DNA from: Myxococcales bacterium
GTDB lineage: Bacteria; Myxococcota_A; Polyangia; Polyangiales; Polyangiaceae
Direction: 5' to 3'
DNA length: 35,744 bases
Assembly (NCBI GenBank): GCA_025355005.1
Contig: JANXLV010000092.1
Location: 1-35,744, forward strand
The position numbers and the translations under genes were made by a program. This document shows, in pieces, positions 1-7,666 of the stretch. Position 1 is the first letter of the stretch. Every line of letters begins with the position of its first letter. The notes beneath the pieces are model-generated. The model did not search any database, had not been told where the DNA came from, and saw nothing but the letters and a program-made list of their open reading frames with translations.

Positions 1-1
1 G

Positions 2-319
2 CTCATTCGCCTCTACTGGTACGGGCTCGAGTTCGGACTGGCGCGCGAAGGCGGGGAGCTGCGCGCGGTCGGCGCCGGGCTTCTGTCGTCGTTCGGTGAG
101 CTCGGCAGGTTCGAGGCCGCAGCGAAGCTCGAGCCGTTCGACGTGGACGTGATCGCTCGCACGCCGTTCGATCCGACCTCGTACCAGTCGACGCTGTTCG
201 TCGCCGACTCGGAGGACGCGCTCTTCTCCGCGCTAGAATCTGCGCTGGAATCCGCGCTGGAATCTGCGCTGGAATCTGCGCTGGAATCGCGCTCGAACGT
301 GCGCGCCAACGTGCTCTAG
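2..319 (+). CDS. phhA: Phenylalanine 4-monooxygenase, C-terminal fragment (5' end outside window)
   Basis: This is an open frame of 105 codons that enters from the left edge and ends at TAG 317-319. The visible part reads RLYWYGLEFGL, then AVGAGLLSSFGEL, then a segment around RTPFDPTSYQSTLFV. This matches the C-terminal third of the catalytic domain of pterin-dependent aromatic amino acid hydroxylases, which convert phenylalanine to tyrosine with an iron centre and tetrahydropterin. The iron-binding His-x4-His motif would lie upstream of the window. The last residues are odd: five in-frame copies of a 12-bp unit encode repeated ALES before the stop, as an alanine/glutamate-rich tail beyond the usual end of the domain. 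The family call is fairly secure. Specificity for phenylalanine rather than tryptophan or tyrosine is inferred from the bacterial family. Confidence 0.8.
   Translation, partial: LIRLYWYGLEFGLAREGGELRAVGAGLLSSFGELGRFEAAAKLEPFDVDVIARTPFDPTSYQSTLFVADSEDALFSALESALESALESALESALESRSNVRANVL
230..289 (+). repeat. In-frame 12-bp minisatellite (5 copies, encodes ALES)
   Basis: Five head-to-tail copies of GCGCTGGAATCT run from 230 to 289. Unit 1 carries CTA instead of CTG, and units 2 and 5 end in C and G. Being a multiple of three, the tract can expand or contract without breaking the frame and changes only the length of the hydroxylase tail. Confidence 0.85.
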
Positions 320-385
320 AACCTGCTCCCAAACCCCTTACGAAGTAGCTGTTTTTCGGGGTGTTTGCGTCGACCGTTCTCGGGC

Positions 386-391
386 TATCAT
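386..391 (+). promoter_or_regulatory. Candidate -10 box TATCAT, 12 nt before ATG 404
   Basis: TATCAT lies 12 nt upstream of the start codon, with TTGCGT at 365-370 as a possible -35 element (15-nt spacer). If this is the -10 box, the 5' leader would be only a few bases. It belongs to the set of nine similar boxes in this window. Confidence 0.4.
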
Positions 392-403
392 GGGCGATCC
401 ACG

Positions 404-2527
404 ATGGACGACAGGCGCGATCCCAGGCCCGAGGGCGAACCGGCAAGCAAGCGTGTCGAGGTGATCGAGAGCCGCAACGCGGCCACGAGCGCCGTGCTCG
501 ATCTGAAGCGAGAGCTGATCAGGCTCACGGAGCGAGCTCAGGTCGTCGAGTCGTCGCTCACGGTGGAGCGACGTCAGCGGGGCGAGGCGCTCGCCGAGAT
601 GGAGACCCACAAGGAGCGCGAGGCCGCAGCACAGGAGCGCGCGAAGGCGGCCGAAGAGCGCGCGAAGGCAGCCGAGGAGCGGACGAAGATCGCGGAGGTG
701 CGCGCGAAGACCTCGGAGGGGCGGTCTCGCACGGCCGAAGATCGCGCAAAGATGACCGAGGACCGCGCGAACGCCGCGATCGAGCGCGCGAAGAAAGCGG
801 AGGAGCGCGCGAAGGCGAGTGAGGATCAGGCGAAGGTCGCCGAGGACGAGGCAAAGGCGGCCGAAGAGCGGGCGATCACCGCGGAGGAGCACGCGAAGGT
901 CTCGCACGAGCGCGCGAAGGCCGCCGAGGATCGCGCGAAGACCGCGGAGGAGCGCGCAAAGGCAACCGAGGAGCGCGCGCGCGCGACCGAAGAACGCGCG
1001 AAGGCTGCGGAGGAGCGCGCGAAGGCCTCCGAGGATCGCGCGAAGGCGGCCGAAGATCGCGCGAGGGCCACCGACGTGCTCGCGAGGGCCGCGGAGGCAT
1101 TCGCGATGGAGGCGGAAGACCGCGCGAAGGCGGCCGAGCAGCAAGCCGAGGCAGAGAAGGAGCGCGCCGACGCGTCGGAGGCCGCAGAGGCGGCGATAAG
1201 TCGCAATCTCCTCGAGCTCCACGACGAGGTGAAGACGGCGTTTTCGCGCATTCCCTCGTTCGCGCCGCCGCCACCGAGCGCAACGGAGACCGCGGTCGAA
1301 CAGCTCGGCGTGGACGACGGCGTGGACGACATCCCCGGCCCCGCTGCCGTGCCGAGAATGTCGCGCTCGAAGCCACCGTCCCAAGCTCCGGCGCAAGTGC
1401 CGTCGCAGGCGGCCCCGTCCCAGCACCCGTCGGATCCGCCGAAGAAGGTGGTGGAGCCCGACCCGTTTCCGTCCATCAGACCTCCGCCGCCGGCGATCTA
1501 CTCCAGTCCGCCGCCACCGCAGCGACTCCCTCCACCGCCCAGTCCGCGACCGAAGCTGCGCTCGAATCCGCCGGACGCCACGCCGGCAGCGCCAGGCGTG
1601 CAGAGCGTCGCGCGCGCCGTCACGCCGGGGCCGCCGCCCGTCGTACTGGACGTGCCCGTCGCCATGGGCTCGGTCGATCCGCCGCTAGTGACCGCACCGC
1701 CCATGTCGCGCTCCACGCCGGAGCTCGCCTCGCTGGATGACGAGTGGTCAAAGCCGATGCTGCTGGATATGCCTTTGCCCGTGCGGCAGGAGCGAGACGC
1801 GTTGCTGCGTGAGCTCTCGGACCCAGAGAGAGCGTCCGCGGTAGTCGCCGCGCTCAAGGGGCGCGACTGGCTGAGAGGTCTCCCGCCCGAGTCGCTCGTG
1901 AACGACCTCGCCGCCATCGACTACAACGACGAGTGCGCAGTGTTCGAGATCGCGCGTGCGTGGGAGCGCGGGGCCATGTCACAGTCGGTCGTCATTCATC
2001 TCCAGGCCGAGACCGACGGCAAGCGCCGCGAGCACGACGCGTGGCTCGTGCAGCACCTTGGTGCGGCGACGGATTGCCAGGCGATCTGCGACATCGCGGT
2101 GCGAGGAGAGGAGGCGACAGCCACACGAATCTGGCTCCTGAAGGCGCTCGCGCGGCTGGCAGCGGCGCACACGATCGACTGGCAGGAGCTGCTCGCGCCC
2201 ATGACGGCCATCGCGTTCGACGCCGACGCGACGATTCGCGACGGCGCAACGGCGGTCATCGATGCGCTGCCCAAAGGCGACGAGAAGCGCCGCCTCCTGC
2301 TCGACATCCTGCGCAAGGACGACGACGAGAACGTCCTGTCGCGCGCCATCCAGGCCATCGGGGGCACGTTGCCCATCGAGATCGGAACCGCCCTTGCGGA
2401 GCGGCTCCTTGGCCATCGTAGCCCGCGCGTGCAGGACGCCGTACGCGATCTCATTGCGCTCGCGCGCGCGCGGCGGTCCCAGATGCCGCCACCTCGCGGC
2501 AGCATGCCGCCCGGTTCCAGCAGCTAG
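404..2527 (+). CDS. Long Ala-core heptad protein with Pro-rich linker and HEAT-like C-terminus
   Basis: The protein has 707 residues from ATG 404; an in-frame TTG at 365 is less likely because it would sit on the candidate -35 box. Three parts are visible. Residues about 78-259 are 26 consecutive heptads of the type ERAKAAE, with alanine at both putative core positions and alternating E/D and R/K outside. Residues about 283-430 are a proline-rich, low-complexity linker. Residues about 450-690 are alpha-helical with HEAT-like repeats (for example VLSRAIQAIGGTLP followed by ALAERLLGHRSPRVQDAV). No signal peptide or membrane segment is seen, so it is probably cytoplasmic. The role is unknown; a structural or scaffold role is inferred from architecture only. 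The next gene starts 6 nt after the stop, so an operon is likely. The reading frame is supported by the clean stop and by codon bias. Confidence 0.8.
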   Translation: MDDRRDPRPEGEPASKRVEVIESRNAATSAVLDLKRELIRLTERAQVVESSLTVERRQRGEALAEMETHKEREAAAQERAKAAEERAKAAEERTKIAEVRAKTSEGRSRTAEDRAKMTEDRANAAIERAKKAEERAKASEDQAKVAEDEAKAAEERAITAEEHAKVSHERAKAAEDRAKTAEERAKATEERARATEERAKAAEERAKASEDRAKAAEDRARATDVLARAAEAFAMEAEDRAKAAEQQAEAEKERADASEAAEAAISRNLLELHDEVKTAFSRIPSFAPPPPSATETAVEQLGVDDGVDDIPGPAAVPRMSRSKPPSQAPAQVPSQAAPSQHPSDPPKKVVEPDPFPSIRPPPPAIYSSPPPPQRLPPPPSPRPKLRSNPPDATPAAPGVQSVARAVTPGPPPVVLDVPVAMGSVDPPLVTAPPMSRSTPELASLDDEWSKPMLLDMPLPVRQERDALLRELSDPERASAVVAALKGRDWLRGLPPESLVNDLAAIDYNDECAVFEIARAWERGAMSQSVVIHLQAETDGKRREHDAWLVQHLGAATDCQAICDIAVRGEEATATRIWLLKALARLAAAHTIDWQELLAPMTAIAFDADATIRDGATAVIDALPKGDEKRRLLLDILRKDDDENVLSRAIQAIGGTLPIEIGTALAERLLGHRSPRVQDAVRDLIALARARRSQMPPPRGSMPPGSSS
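635..1180 (+). repeat. 21-bp heptad repeat tract (26 units)
   Basis: Twenty-six consecutive 21-bp units encode heptads close to ERAKAAE without a break in phase. The unit consensus is GAGCGCGCGAAGGCGGCCGA plus one base. Units vary by point changes (T, K, M, D substitutions), so the array is old or under selection rather than freshly duplicated. The tract also creates long spurious open frames on the opposite strand. Confidence 0.85.
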
Positions 2528-2533
2528 TTCACC

Positions 2534-3346
2534 ATGAGCGTCACCCTGACGATCCGCTTGCCCCCCGCGCGAATGCCGGCGTGGTACCCGCCGCAGGACC
2601 CCGCCGCGCCTCACGTCTACGAGCTCGGCGAATCCCAGATGAGGTTCGTGCAGCGCGTGCTGCTTCGCGCTGGCGTCCGAGCGGGGCCCGACAACTTCGA
2701 CGGCTCCGTGGAGAGCTGTGGTTCGATCGCGCGTGCGCTGAGGGGGCTCGTTGGCGACGCAGGCGGAGGCGGCGCGTTCGATGAGCTCCATACCGAGTCC
2801 ATGCGAAACGACCTGTTTCATTTCGGAGCCTTCAACGCCGTCGCGGCCGACTGCGACGGCTACGAGGTCACCGGTGACGTGCCGGACCTTCCCGAGAGCG
2901 AAGCGGGCGACAAGGACGGCGAGGATGGCGAGCACGACGAGGAGCTGGAGCCTTTCCTCGACTGGGCCGCGCTGCGAGCATGGGCCGCAGAGAGCTACGA
3001 GATCGAGGACGAGGGAGGCGACATCTTCTCGTTCGTGGTGGATTGGACGGACACCGAGCGGACCCAGCGCGTGGTAGTTCGCCCAGCTACTGTCCAGGAC
3101 GAGGTGTGCGCCGTCTTTGCGAGCTTCGTTGCGCGCAAGGACCAGGTGGATCCCTGGCTCTTGCTCTCACGCAACCTGACGGACGCGTTCGCCACGTTCG
3201 GTCTGGACGACGAAGGGCGCGTCCTCCTCACGTGCACGTTCCCCGTGGCCGTGCTGGCCCCCGGTCGTTTTCATGCGATCGTGGACGTACTTGCCGCCCG
3301 CGCGGACGACGCCGAGCACGAATTCACGGACACCGACGAGTTCTGA
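2534..3346 (+). CDS. Uncharacterised protein, YbjN-like C-terminal region
   Basis: The protein has 270 residues, and ATG 2534 lies 6 nt after the preceding stop. I do not recognise the N-terminal half with certainty. The middle holds an acidic stretch (about residues 115-137, rich in D and E). The last 80 residues pattern as an alpha-beta fold (an AVFASFVARKD helix, then RVLLTCTFPVAVL and a helix RFHAIVDVLAARAD). That arrangement resembles YbjN/type III secretion chaperone-like domains, but this is weak, shape-based evidence. There is no signal peptide or membrane helix. The position between the heptad/HEAT protein and a hydrolase, with gaps of 6 and 5 nt, suggests co-transcription. Confidence 0.7.
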   Translation: MSVTLTIRLPPARMPAWYPPQDPAAPHVYELGESQMRFVQRVLLRAGVRAGPDNFDGSVESCGSIARALRGLVGDAGGGGAFDELHTESMRNDLFHFGAFNAVAADCDGYEVTGDVPDLPESEAGDKDGEDGEHDEELEPFLDWAALRAWAAESYEIEDEGGDIFSFVVDWTDTERTQRVVVRPATVQDEVCAVFASFVARKDQVDPWLLLSRNLTDAFATFGLDDEGRVLLTCTFPVAVLAPGRFHAIVDVLAARADDAEHEFTDTDEF

Positions 3347-3351
3347 GCACC

Positions 3352-4032
3352 ATGCGCGCGCTCAGCACGGGCCAGTGGGAAGAAGAGATCTCGGGCGACC
3401 TGCGCTATCGCGTGCTCTTGCCCCACGACTACTCCCCCGAGCGCAAGTACCCGCTCGTGGTGTTCCTCCATGGCAGCGGCGAGCGCGGCAGTGACAACGT
3501 CGCGCAGCTCACCAAGGGCGTCGGCGCCTTCAACACGAAGCACGTTCGCTCGCGCTTTCCGTGCATCGTCGTCGCTCCGCAGGCACCGGGCGGCGGCTCG
3601 TTCGGTGGAGCGTGGTACCCCGGGTTCTGGTCCACGCAGGACGCAGTGGCGCGCCTCACCCACGAGCTCGCGGGGCGACGCACGGTGGACGGAAGTCGCA
3701 TCTACCTCACGGGGCTCTCGATGGGAGCCATCGGCGGCTGGGAGCTCCTCGTGCGCCACCCGGGGCTCTTTGCCGCAGCGATGCTCGTGTGCGGCGAGCC
3801 GAAGGTCGCGTGGGCAGACGCGCTCGCAGACGTTCCCGTCTGGGCATTCCACGGCGCTTCGGACGACGTGGTCCCGGTGGACCCAGCGAAGGCGCTCTGC
3901 AAGGAGCTCACGCGCCGCGGCAGTCCGGTGAAGTGGACGGAGTACGCAGGCGTGGGCCACGGCTCGTGGGACCGAGCCTTCGGCGACGCGTCGGTATACG
4001 AGTGGCTCTTTGCGCAGCGGCGCAACGCCTGA
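3352..4032 (+). CDS. Alpha/beta-hydrolase (carboxylesterase/phospholipase type)
   Basis: The protein has 226 residues from ATG 3352, 5 nt after the preceding stop. It is a complete small alpha/beta-hydrolase. The oxyanion-hole region is FLHGSGERG (residues 38-46), the nucleophile elbow GLSMG has Ser123, the acid is Asp171 or Asp172 in SDDVVPVD, and the base is His203 in GVGHGSW. The layout resembles predicted phospholipase/esterases with an LHGSGERG motif. There is no signal peptide, so the enzyme is probably cytoplasmic; the substrate cannot be told from sequence. It is the third gene of the 404-4032 run, and its stop lies 5 bp from the stop of the convergent MscS gene. Confidence 0.85.
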   Translation: MRALSTGQWEEEISGDLRYRVLLPHDYSPERKYPLVVFLHGSGERGSDNVAQLTKGVGAFNTKHVRSRFPCIVVAPQAPGGGSFGGAWYPGFWSTQDAVARLTHELAGRRTVDGSRIYLTGLSMGAIGGWELLVRHPGLFAAAMLVCGEPKVAWADALADVPVWAFHGASDDVVPVDPAKALCKELTRRGSPVKWTEYAGVGHGSWDRAFGDASVYEWLFAQRRNA

Positions 4033-4037
4033 ATCAA

Positions 4038-4970
4038 TCACTCGACCTTTCGCGGCTGACCCTTCGGCATCGGGTTCTCGGTCGCGTGGAAGACGCGCGT
4101 GGTCGGAAATGCGAGGTGCACGTCGGGAAGCGCTTCGATGGCCGCGAGCACGGACTCCCACATCGCGCTGGACGAGCTCCTGCGCTCTCGTGGCTTGCAC
4201 AGATAGCGCATCGTCAGCTTCACGCCGCTGTCGGCGACGGAGGTCCACACCACGGGCGTCAGCTTCGCGAACTTGATGTGGAACGTGTCCGCTGCCTCGT
4301 CGATGCGTTGCTGCGCGTCGGGGGACAGCTTCTCCGCGTGCTCGGACACGGTGCGCGTGAGCACCTCCTTCGCGCGGCGCCAGTTGCTCTCGAACGTCAC
4401 CGTCACCTCGAGCTCGTTCCAGATGTAGCCGAACGCCTCGTCGTAGTTCGCGACCGGGTTCTTGAAGACGAGGCCGTTGGGCACGTGCACCACGCGACCG
4501 GTGCTCTGGTCCGCGTGGACCCAGTTGCCGATCTCCAGCAGGATGAACCGGAACATCCGGATGTCGACGACGTCGCCCTGGAATTGCCCGAGCTGCACAC
4601 GATCACCGACCTTGAACGGGCGTCGCGTCAGGATGTAGATCCAGCCTGCGAAATTCGTGAGCGGGTCCTGGAGCGAGATCGCGATACCGGCGGAGAGGAG
4701 CCCGAGATACGTGGCCAGGCCCGTGATGCCCTGCACCCAGAGGTTCACCAGCAGCAGGAGCGACGCAAACCCCACGACGTAGGTGACGACCTTGTTGATC
4801 TGGAAGCGCGATGCGGCGTCGTCCACCGTCCCCGCGATGATGCGTCGGGATACGCGCCGCACCAGCGCGTAGACGAGCACGATCACGACGGACAAGAGGA
4901 TGCGCCACACCAGTGGTGACGTACCGAACGTCGTGTGAAACGCCTCTTCGGCGCGGTTCAACGGGTTCAA
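4038..4970 (-). CDS. mscS: MscS-family mechanosensitive channel
   Basis: From TTG 4970 the protein has 310 residues, near the size of minimal MscS proteins. Three membrane helices fall at about residues 20-38, 60-79 and 83-112. The third runs into the conserved ISLQDPLTNFAGWIYIL segment, followed by a beta domain with PFKVGDRVQLGQFQGDV and VHVPNGLVFKNPV, the hallmark of the family. Such channels open under membrane tension and release solutes on osmotic downshock. The frame stays open to 5090 but would then run into the upstream gene. TTG 4970 overlaps the TGA of a 21-codon micro-ORF (TTGA), and GGGAAGG lies immediately before it. A second TTG at 4961 is also possible. Family is secure; the exact start is not. 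Confidence 0.88.
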   Translation of the reverse strand: MNPLNRAEEAFHTTFGTSPLVWRILLSVVIVLVYALVRRVSRRIIAGTVDDAASRFQINKVVTYVVGFASLLLLVNLWVQGITGLATYLGLLSAGIAISLQDPLTNFAGWIYILTRRPFKVGDRVQLGQFQGDVVDIRMFRFILLEIGNWVHADQSTGRVVHVPNGLVFKNPVANYDEAFGYIWNELEVTVTFESNWRRAKEVLTRTVSEHAEKLSPDAQQRIDEAADTFHIKFAKLTPVVWTSVADSGVKLTMRYLCKPRERRSSSSAMWESVLAAIEALPDVHLAFPTTRVFHATENPMPKGQPRKVE

Positions 4971-5032
4971 ACCTTCCCGCCTTTCAGTTGGTCGGTTTGC
5001 ACAAGCGCTTCGCCCTTCGGGCTCACCGACAT
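4967..5032 (-). CDS. Possible 21-residue micro-ORF between small membrane protein and MscS
   Basis: An ATG (5032-5030) lies 2 nt after the stop of the upstream membrane-protein gene. It opens 21 codons with no recognisable domain (ending LKGGKV) and stops at TGA 4969-4967. That stop shares two bases with the TTG proposed as the MscS start. Arrangements of this type can couple translation of neighbouring genes. It is equally possible that the stretch is only an intergenic spacer. Confidence 0.25.
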   Translation of the reverse strand: MSVSPKGEALVQTDQLKGGKV

Positions 5033-5034
5033 GT

Positions 5035-5313
5035 TCAAGACTTCTCCTCCTTACCCTCGCCCTTGGCCTTGGCCTTCTTCTCGTCCTCACCCTGAGCGAT
5101 CTCGCGCGCGCTGCCGAACATCGAGAAGCCGCCCGCGATGGCCGCGATGCCCATGAGCGGGAGCATCAGGTACACGAGCGCGTCCCCAGCGCGTTCATTC
5201 TTGTGGAGGTGGGTCATCCGGTAGCAACCCGCGCCGCCGAACCCGAGCCCCGCGCAGATGAACACCACGCCACCGACCCACATCGTGTAGCGACCGCCGC
5301 CCATTCCAGCCAT
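5035..5313 (-). CDS. Small two-helix membrane protein with charged tail
   Basis: The protein has 92 residues from ATG 5313. Two hydrophobic helices (about residues 11-31 and 45-66) flank a short polar stretch (RMTHLHKNERAG). The C-terminal 20 residues are almost all K, E, G and A, predicted to be cytoplasmic. I recognise no family. It lies directly upstream of the MscS gene on the same strand (about 65 nt, part of which is a possible micro-ORF), so the two are probably transcribed together. An accessory role to the channel is conjecture. A TAGAGT box 6 nt before the ATG suggests a very short leader. Confidence 0.7.
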   Translation of the reverse strand: MAGMGGGRYTMWVGGVVFICAGLGFGGAGCYRMTHLHKNERAGDALVYLMLPLMGIAAIAGGFSMFGSAREIAQGEDEKKAKAKGEGKEEKS

Positions 5314-5319
5314 GGAGAC

Positions 5320-5325
5320 ACTCTA
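5320..5325 (-). promoter_or_regulatory. Candidate -10 box TAGAGT, 6 nt before ATG 5313
   Basis: On the minus strand TAGAGT is followed by GTCTCC and then the start codon. This position predicts a leaderless or almost leaderless transcript for the membrane protein/MscS unit. Confidence 0.4.
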
Positions 5326-5370
5326 CCTCTGGAAGCGCGTGCGATCGCAACGCGCACGTGGTTTTTCGCG

Positions 5371-5376
5371 TAGGCT
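5371..5376 (+). promoter_or_regulatory. Candidate -10 box TAGGCT, 10 nt before ATG 5387
   Basis: TAGGCT lies 10 nt upstream of the lipoprotein start. It forms a back-to-back pair with the minus-strand box at 5320-5325, so the 73-nt divergent spacer would hold both promoters. Confidence 0.35.
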
Positions 5377-5386
5377 CGGGCTTGCG

Positions 5387-5869
5387 ATGGCAGCTCTGAC
5401 GCCGAAGACCCAGCTCGCCGCCTGCGCTCTCGTCGTGATCTCGCTCACTAGCTGCGACCCGCTCGTCGGAGTGAGCCTGAGGGTCAACGTGCCCGCCGCC
5501 ACCCAGGCCGCATACAGCGGCGGTTACCCCGCGGAGGTCGTCGTGCTGTACCACCGCAGTGGGATGATCGGCGAGATCGAGTACTACCGCGTGGGCGTGC
5601 TCTGCGAGGCTACCGCGCAGCCGATCACGTTCAAGGCAGGCTTCGGCGGAATCGGCTGCGCGAACGAGAAGCCCGTGAAGGCCTGGATCCTTCCGCTCGC
5701 GGGTGACAAGCCGGTGTGCGGACAGAGTCCGGAGCCGCAGCGCCTTCTCGACAGGCAGGTAGCGGAGAAGCCGTGGGGCGAGGCGGTGGTGTTTCCAGGA
5801 GTGAAGAACAGCTGCGGCAATCGCGACACCGAGGTCGACGTGAACCTCGCCGCACCCACCCCGAACTAG
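5387..5869 (+). CDS. Predicted lipoprotein, unknown function
   Basis: The protein has 160 residues from ATG 5387; an in-frame ATG at 5312 would give a poor signal peptide and overlap the divergent gene. The N-terminus is a type II signal peptide with hydrophobic residues about 10-20 and lipobox LTSC (Cys23). Asp follows the cysteine; in enteric bacteria this favours inner-membrane retention, but the rule is not reliable in myxobacteria. The mature part is mostly beta, with four further cysteines that could form disulfides. No family is recognised. The next gene starts 16 nt downstream. Confidence 0.75.
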   Translation: MAALTPKTQLAACALVVISLTSCDPLVGVSLRVNVPAATQAAYSGGYPAEVVVLYHRSGMIGEIEYYRVGVLCEATAQPITFKAGFGGIGCANEKPVKAWILPLAGDKPVCGQSPEPQRLLDRQVAEKPWGEAVVFPGVKNSCGNRDTEVDVNLAAPTPN

Positions 5870-5885
5870 GGGACAGGGAACGCGC

Positions 5886-7652
5886 ATGGACGAGCCAATC
5901 AACTGGCCGTACGCTGGGATCGTGACCTTCTTATTTGGCGACTCGACGACGGCCCCGTTCGACGAGAATTTTCTCGAGGCGCTCCGCGACGCCATGGATT
6001 TCGCGGCTGCGATCGCAGAGTCGGATGAGAAGATCGTCACCGCCGACGCGCGCAAGCTCGGCTGCACCCAGGCTGCCGACGCCGAGGCCGTTCGCCTCGA
6101 AGATCTGGCGCGAGCCATGCTCGACGCAGCATCCGCCGCCGAGAAGGGTGGAGCGAGCTCGCCCACCAGCGCCCTCGCAGCGGCGCTCACCGCGGTCGTG
6201 TCGGAGCGCCACCGCGATGCGACGCTCGCAGTCACAGCGAAGCTCACCGAGGATGTTCGTGCGATCGACGTGGCGGCGCTCAACGCTCAGAGCCGATACC
6301 GCGACGCGCTCGAGGTGTACCTGCTGCTGCGTGAGCCTCCCGACGCGACTAGCCAGCTCACGCTCACGCTCACTTCGCGTGGAAAAAATGACGATCGCTA
6401 CGATGCGGCGACGACGGGCTGGTCGGAGCTGGGCCTCACGTGGGAGATCGAGCATGCGGTGCCCGAAAGTGGACCATGGGCGAAGCCGGTACGCGTGGAC
6501 CGCGTGCTCCCGGATGGTCTCTCGATAAAGGCGCCGCAGAAGTCGGGCCTCATCAAGAAGGAGGTGAAGGTCAAGAAGCAGAAGCTCGACCGGCATCTCG
6601 TCACGAAGCTGGTCGACGACGGCGGCACTGTGTCCTTCGAGCTCAGGACGGAGCTCGGCGGGGACACGGGATTTGATCTGTCAGTGCAGCTCGAGAGCCG
6701 CGTCGTGACTGCGGCGCGGGTTGGTCCGGAGGGCGAGATGGGGATCGGCCCCTTCGACGTCGACCCCGCCGACACGGACGCGCTCCTTTCCCTCGCCGAG
6801 AAGCTCCGGGAGACGTCGCTCACGCTTCCGCGGAAGCGGCTCGTCTCCGCGATGTTCGATGGTGCGCCGTTCGACGGTAGCGCAGCGGAGCATCAGCCGA
6901 AGCTCGTGGAGGTCGTCGCCAGGCTGGTCGCGAAGCTCGCGCCGGTCGTCGCGGAGATCGCGGCGCGCTCACGCGCGGACGACGAGCTGGTCCTGCGGCG
7001 CTCACTGCGCGATGGTCACCGCGAGGAGATCTTCCTGCCGAAGGGGATGCTCCGCAACAAGCTCGGCTCACTCGGCGCCGCCCACCGCGCGCTGTTCGCG
7101 CCTCTCCGCCTGGAGGCGCCCGCGAAGGTCCCGGCGCCATTCCCGACGAATGAGCCGCCGACCATTCCCACAGTGCGCTCCAAGGTGGCGTCGTCGATCC
7201 CCGTGCCGCCCGGCGGCCTATCGCGCCCCGCGCTCCTCGTGAAACGCGCGGTGCCCGCGCCGCAGCCAGAAGCGCCGCAGCCAGAAGCGCAGCCGCCAGA
7301 GCAAGACTACGTCGCGTTGTTCTCGAGCGCTGCGTTCGCCAAGCGAGGCGTCGACGATCGACGCGACGCGCTGCGGAAGATGATCTTCGCGGAGCCCTCA
7401 CGCGAGACAAGCGACGAGATGCGCAGCGCCCATCAGGCAGCAGTCGCGGCGCTCCAGCTGCTGATCGTGGAGCACCGCGATCCAGCCGACTACGAGATGC
7501 TCGGGCTCGCGTACAACGCCATCGGAGAAGCAGGGCAGGCGACCGAGATCTGGAAGAAGGCGCTCGACCTCGAGCGTGCGCGAAACCCCGAATCCGCCCT
7601 CTGCGCAAGCTTGCAACGGCGCGTAGGCGCCCCGGCGACCAGCGGGACTTGA
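5886..7652 (+). CDS. Uncharacterised myxobacterial-type protein with TPR-like C-terminus
   Basis: The protein has 588 residues. ATG 5886 is preceded by AGGGA about 7 nt upstream. The N-terminus (YAGIVTFLFGDSTTAPFDENF, helices rich in Ala/Asp) looks like a type recurrent in myxobacterial genomes but without an assigned function; that is recollection, not a search. A beta-rich middle (about 165-300) is followed by a helical region. A Pro/Glu-rich linker (about 410-480) contains a perfect duplication of 15 bp (PQPEA). A C-terminal helical pair (about 535-575, DYEMLGLAYNAIGEAGQATEIWKKAL) fits one TPR unit. There is no signal peptide or membrane helix. It sits between a lipoprotein and a methyltransferase gene on the same strand. 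Confidence 0.75.
   Translation: MDEPINWPYAGIVTFLFGDSTTAPFDENFLEALRDAMDFAAAIAESDEKIVTADARKLGCTQAADAEAVRLEDLARAMLDAASAAEKGGASSPTSALAAALTAVVSERHRDATLAVTAKLTEDVRAIDVAALNAQSRYRDALEVYLLLREPPDATSQLTLTLTSRGKNDDRYDAATTGWSELGLTWEIEHAVPESGPWAKPVRVDRVLPDGLSIKAPQKSGLIKKEVKVKKQKLDRHLVTKLVDDGGTVSFELRTELGGDTGFDLSVQLESRVVTAARVGPEGEMGIGPFDVDPADTDALLSLAEKLRETSLTLPRKRLVSAMFDGAPFDGSAAEHQPKLVEVVARLVAKLAPVVAEIAARSRADDELVLRRSLRDGHREEIFLPKGMLRNKLGSLGAAHRALFAPLRLEAPAKVPAPFPTNEPPTIPTVRSKVASSIPVPPGGLSRPALLVKRAVPAPQPEAPQPEAQPPEQDYVALFSSAAFAKRGVDDRRDALRKMIFAEPSRETSDEMRSAHQAAVAALQLLIVEHRDPADYEMLGLAYNAIGEAGQATEIWKKALDLERARNPESALCASLQRRVGAPATSGT
7260..7289 (+). repeat. Perfect 15-bp tandem duplication in Pro/Glu linker
   Basis: CCGCAGCCAGAAGCG occurs twice without mismatch (7260-7274 and 7275-7289), encoding PQPEA twice. 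The perfect identity suggests a recent slippage event. Confidence 0.85.
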
Positions 7653-7666
7653 GGCGCAGGGAGGGT

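Noticed and set aside
320..403. A terminator after the hydroxylase gene (CCCC...GGGG around 333-361)
   Set aside because: Only a four-base stem with a long loop and an interrupted flank. Too weak to report as a hairpin.
338..1426. A 362-codon minus-strand open frame opposite the heptad tract
   Set aside because: Its sequence is an arginine/leucine-rich repeat that simply mirrors the 21-bp units of the plus-strand gene. No start context or domain was seen.
3561..4919. A 452-codon plus-strand frame antisense to the MscS gene
   Set aside because: The opposite strand carries clear MscS motifs. This frame is rich in Arg/His/Ala with no domain.
5195..6283. A 362-codon minus-strand frame across 5195-6283
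   Set aside because: It covers the spacer between divergent genes and overlaps three well-supported genes in other frames. Composition is typical of a shadow frame in GC-rich DNA.
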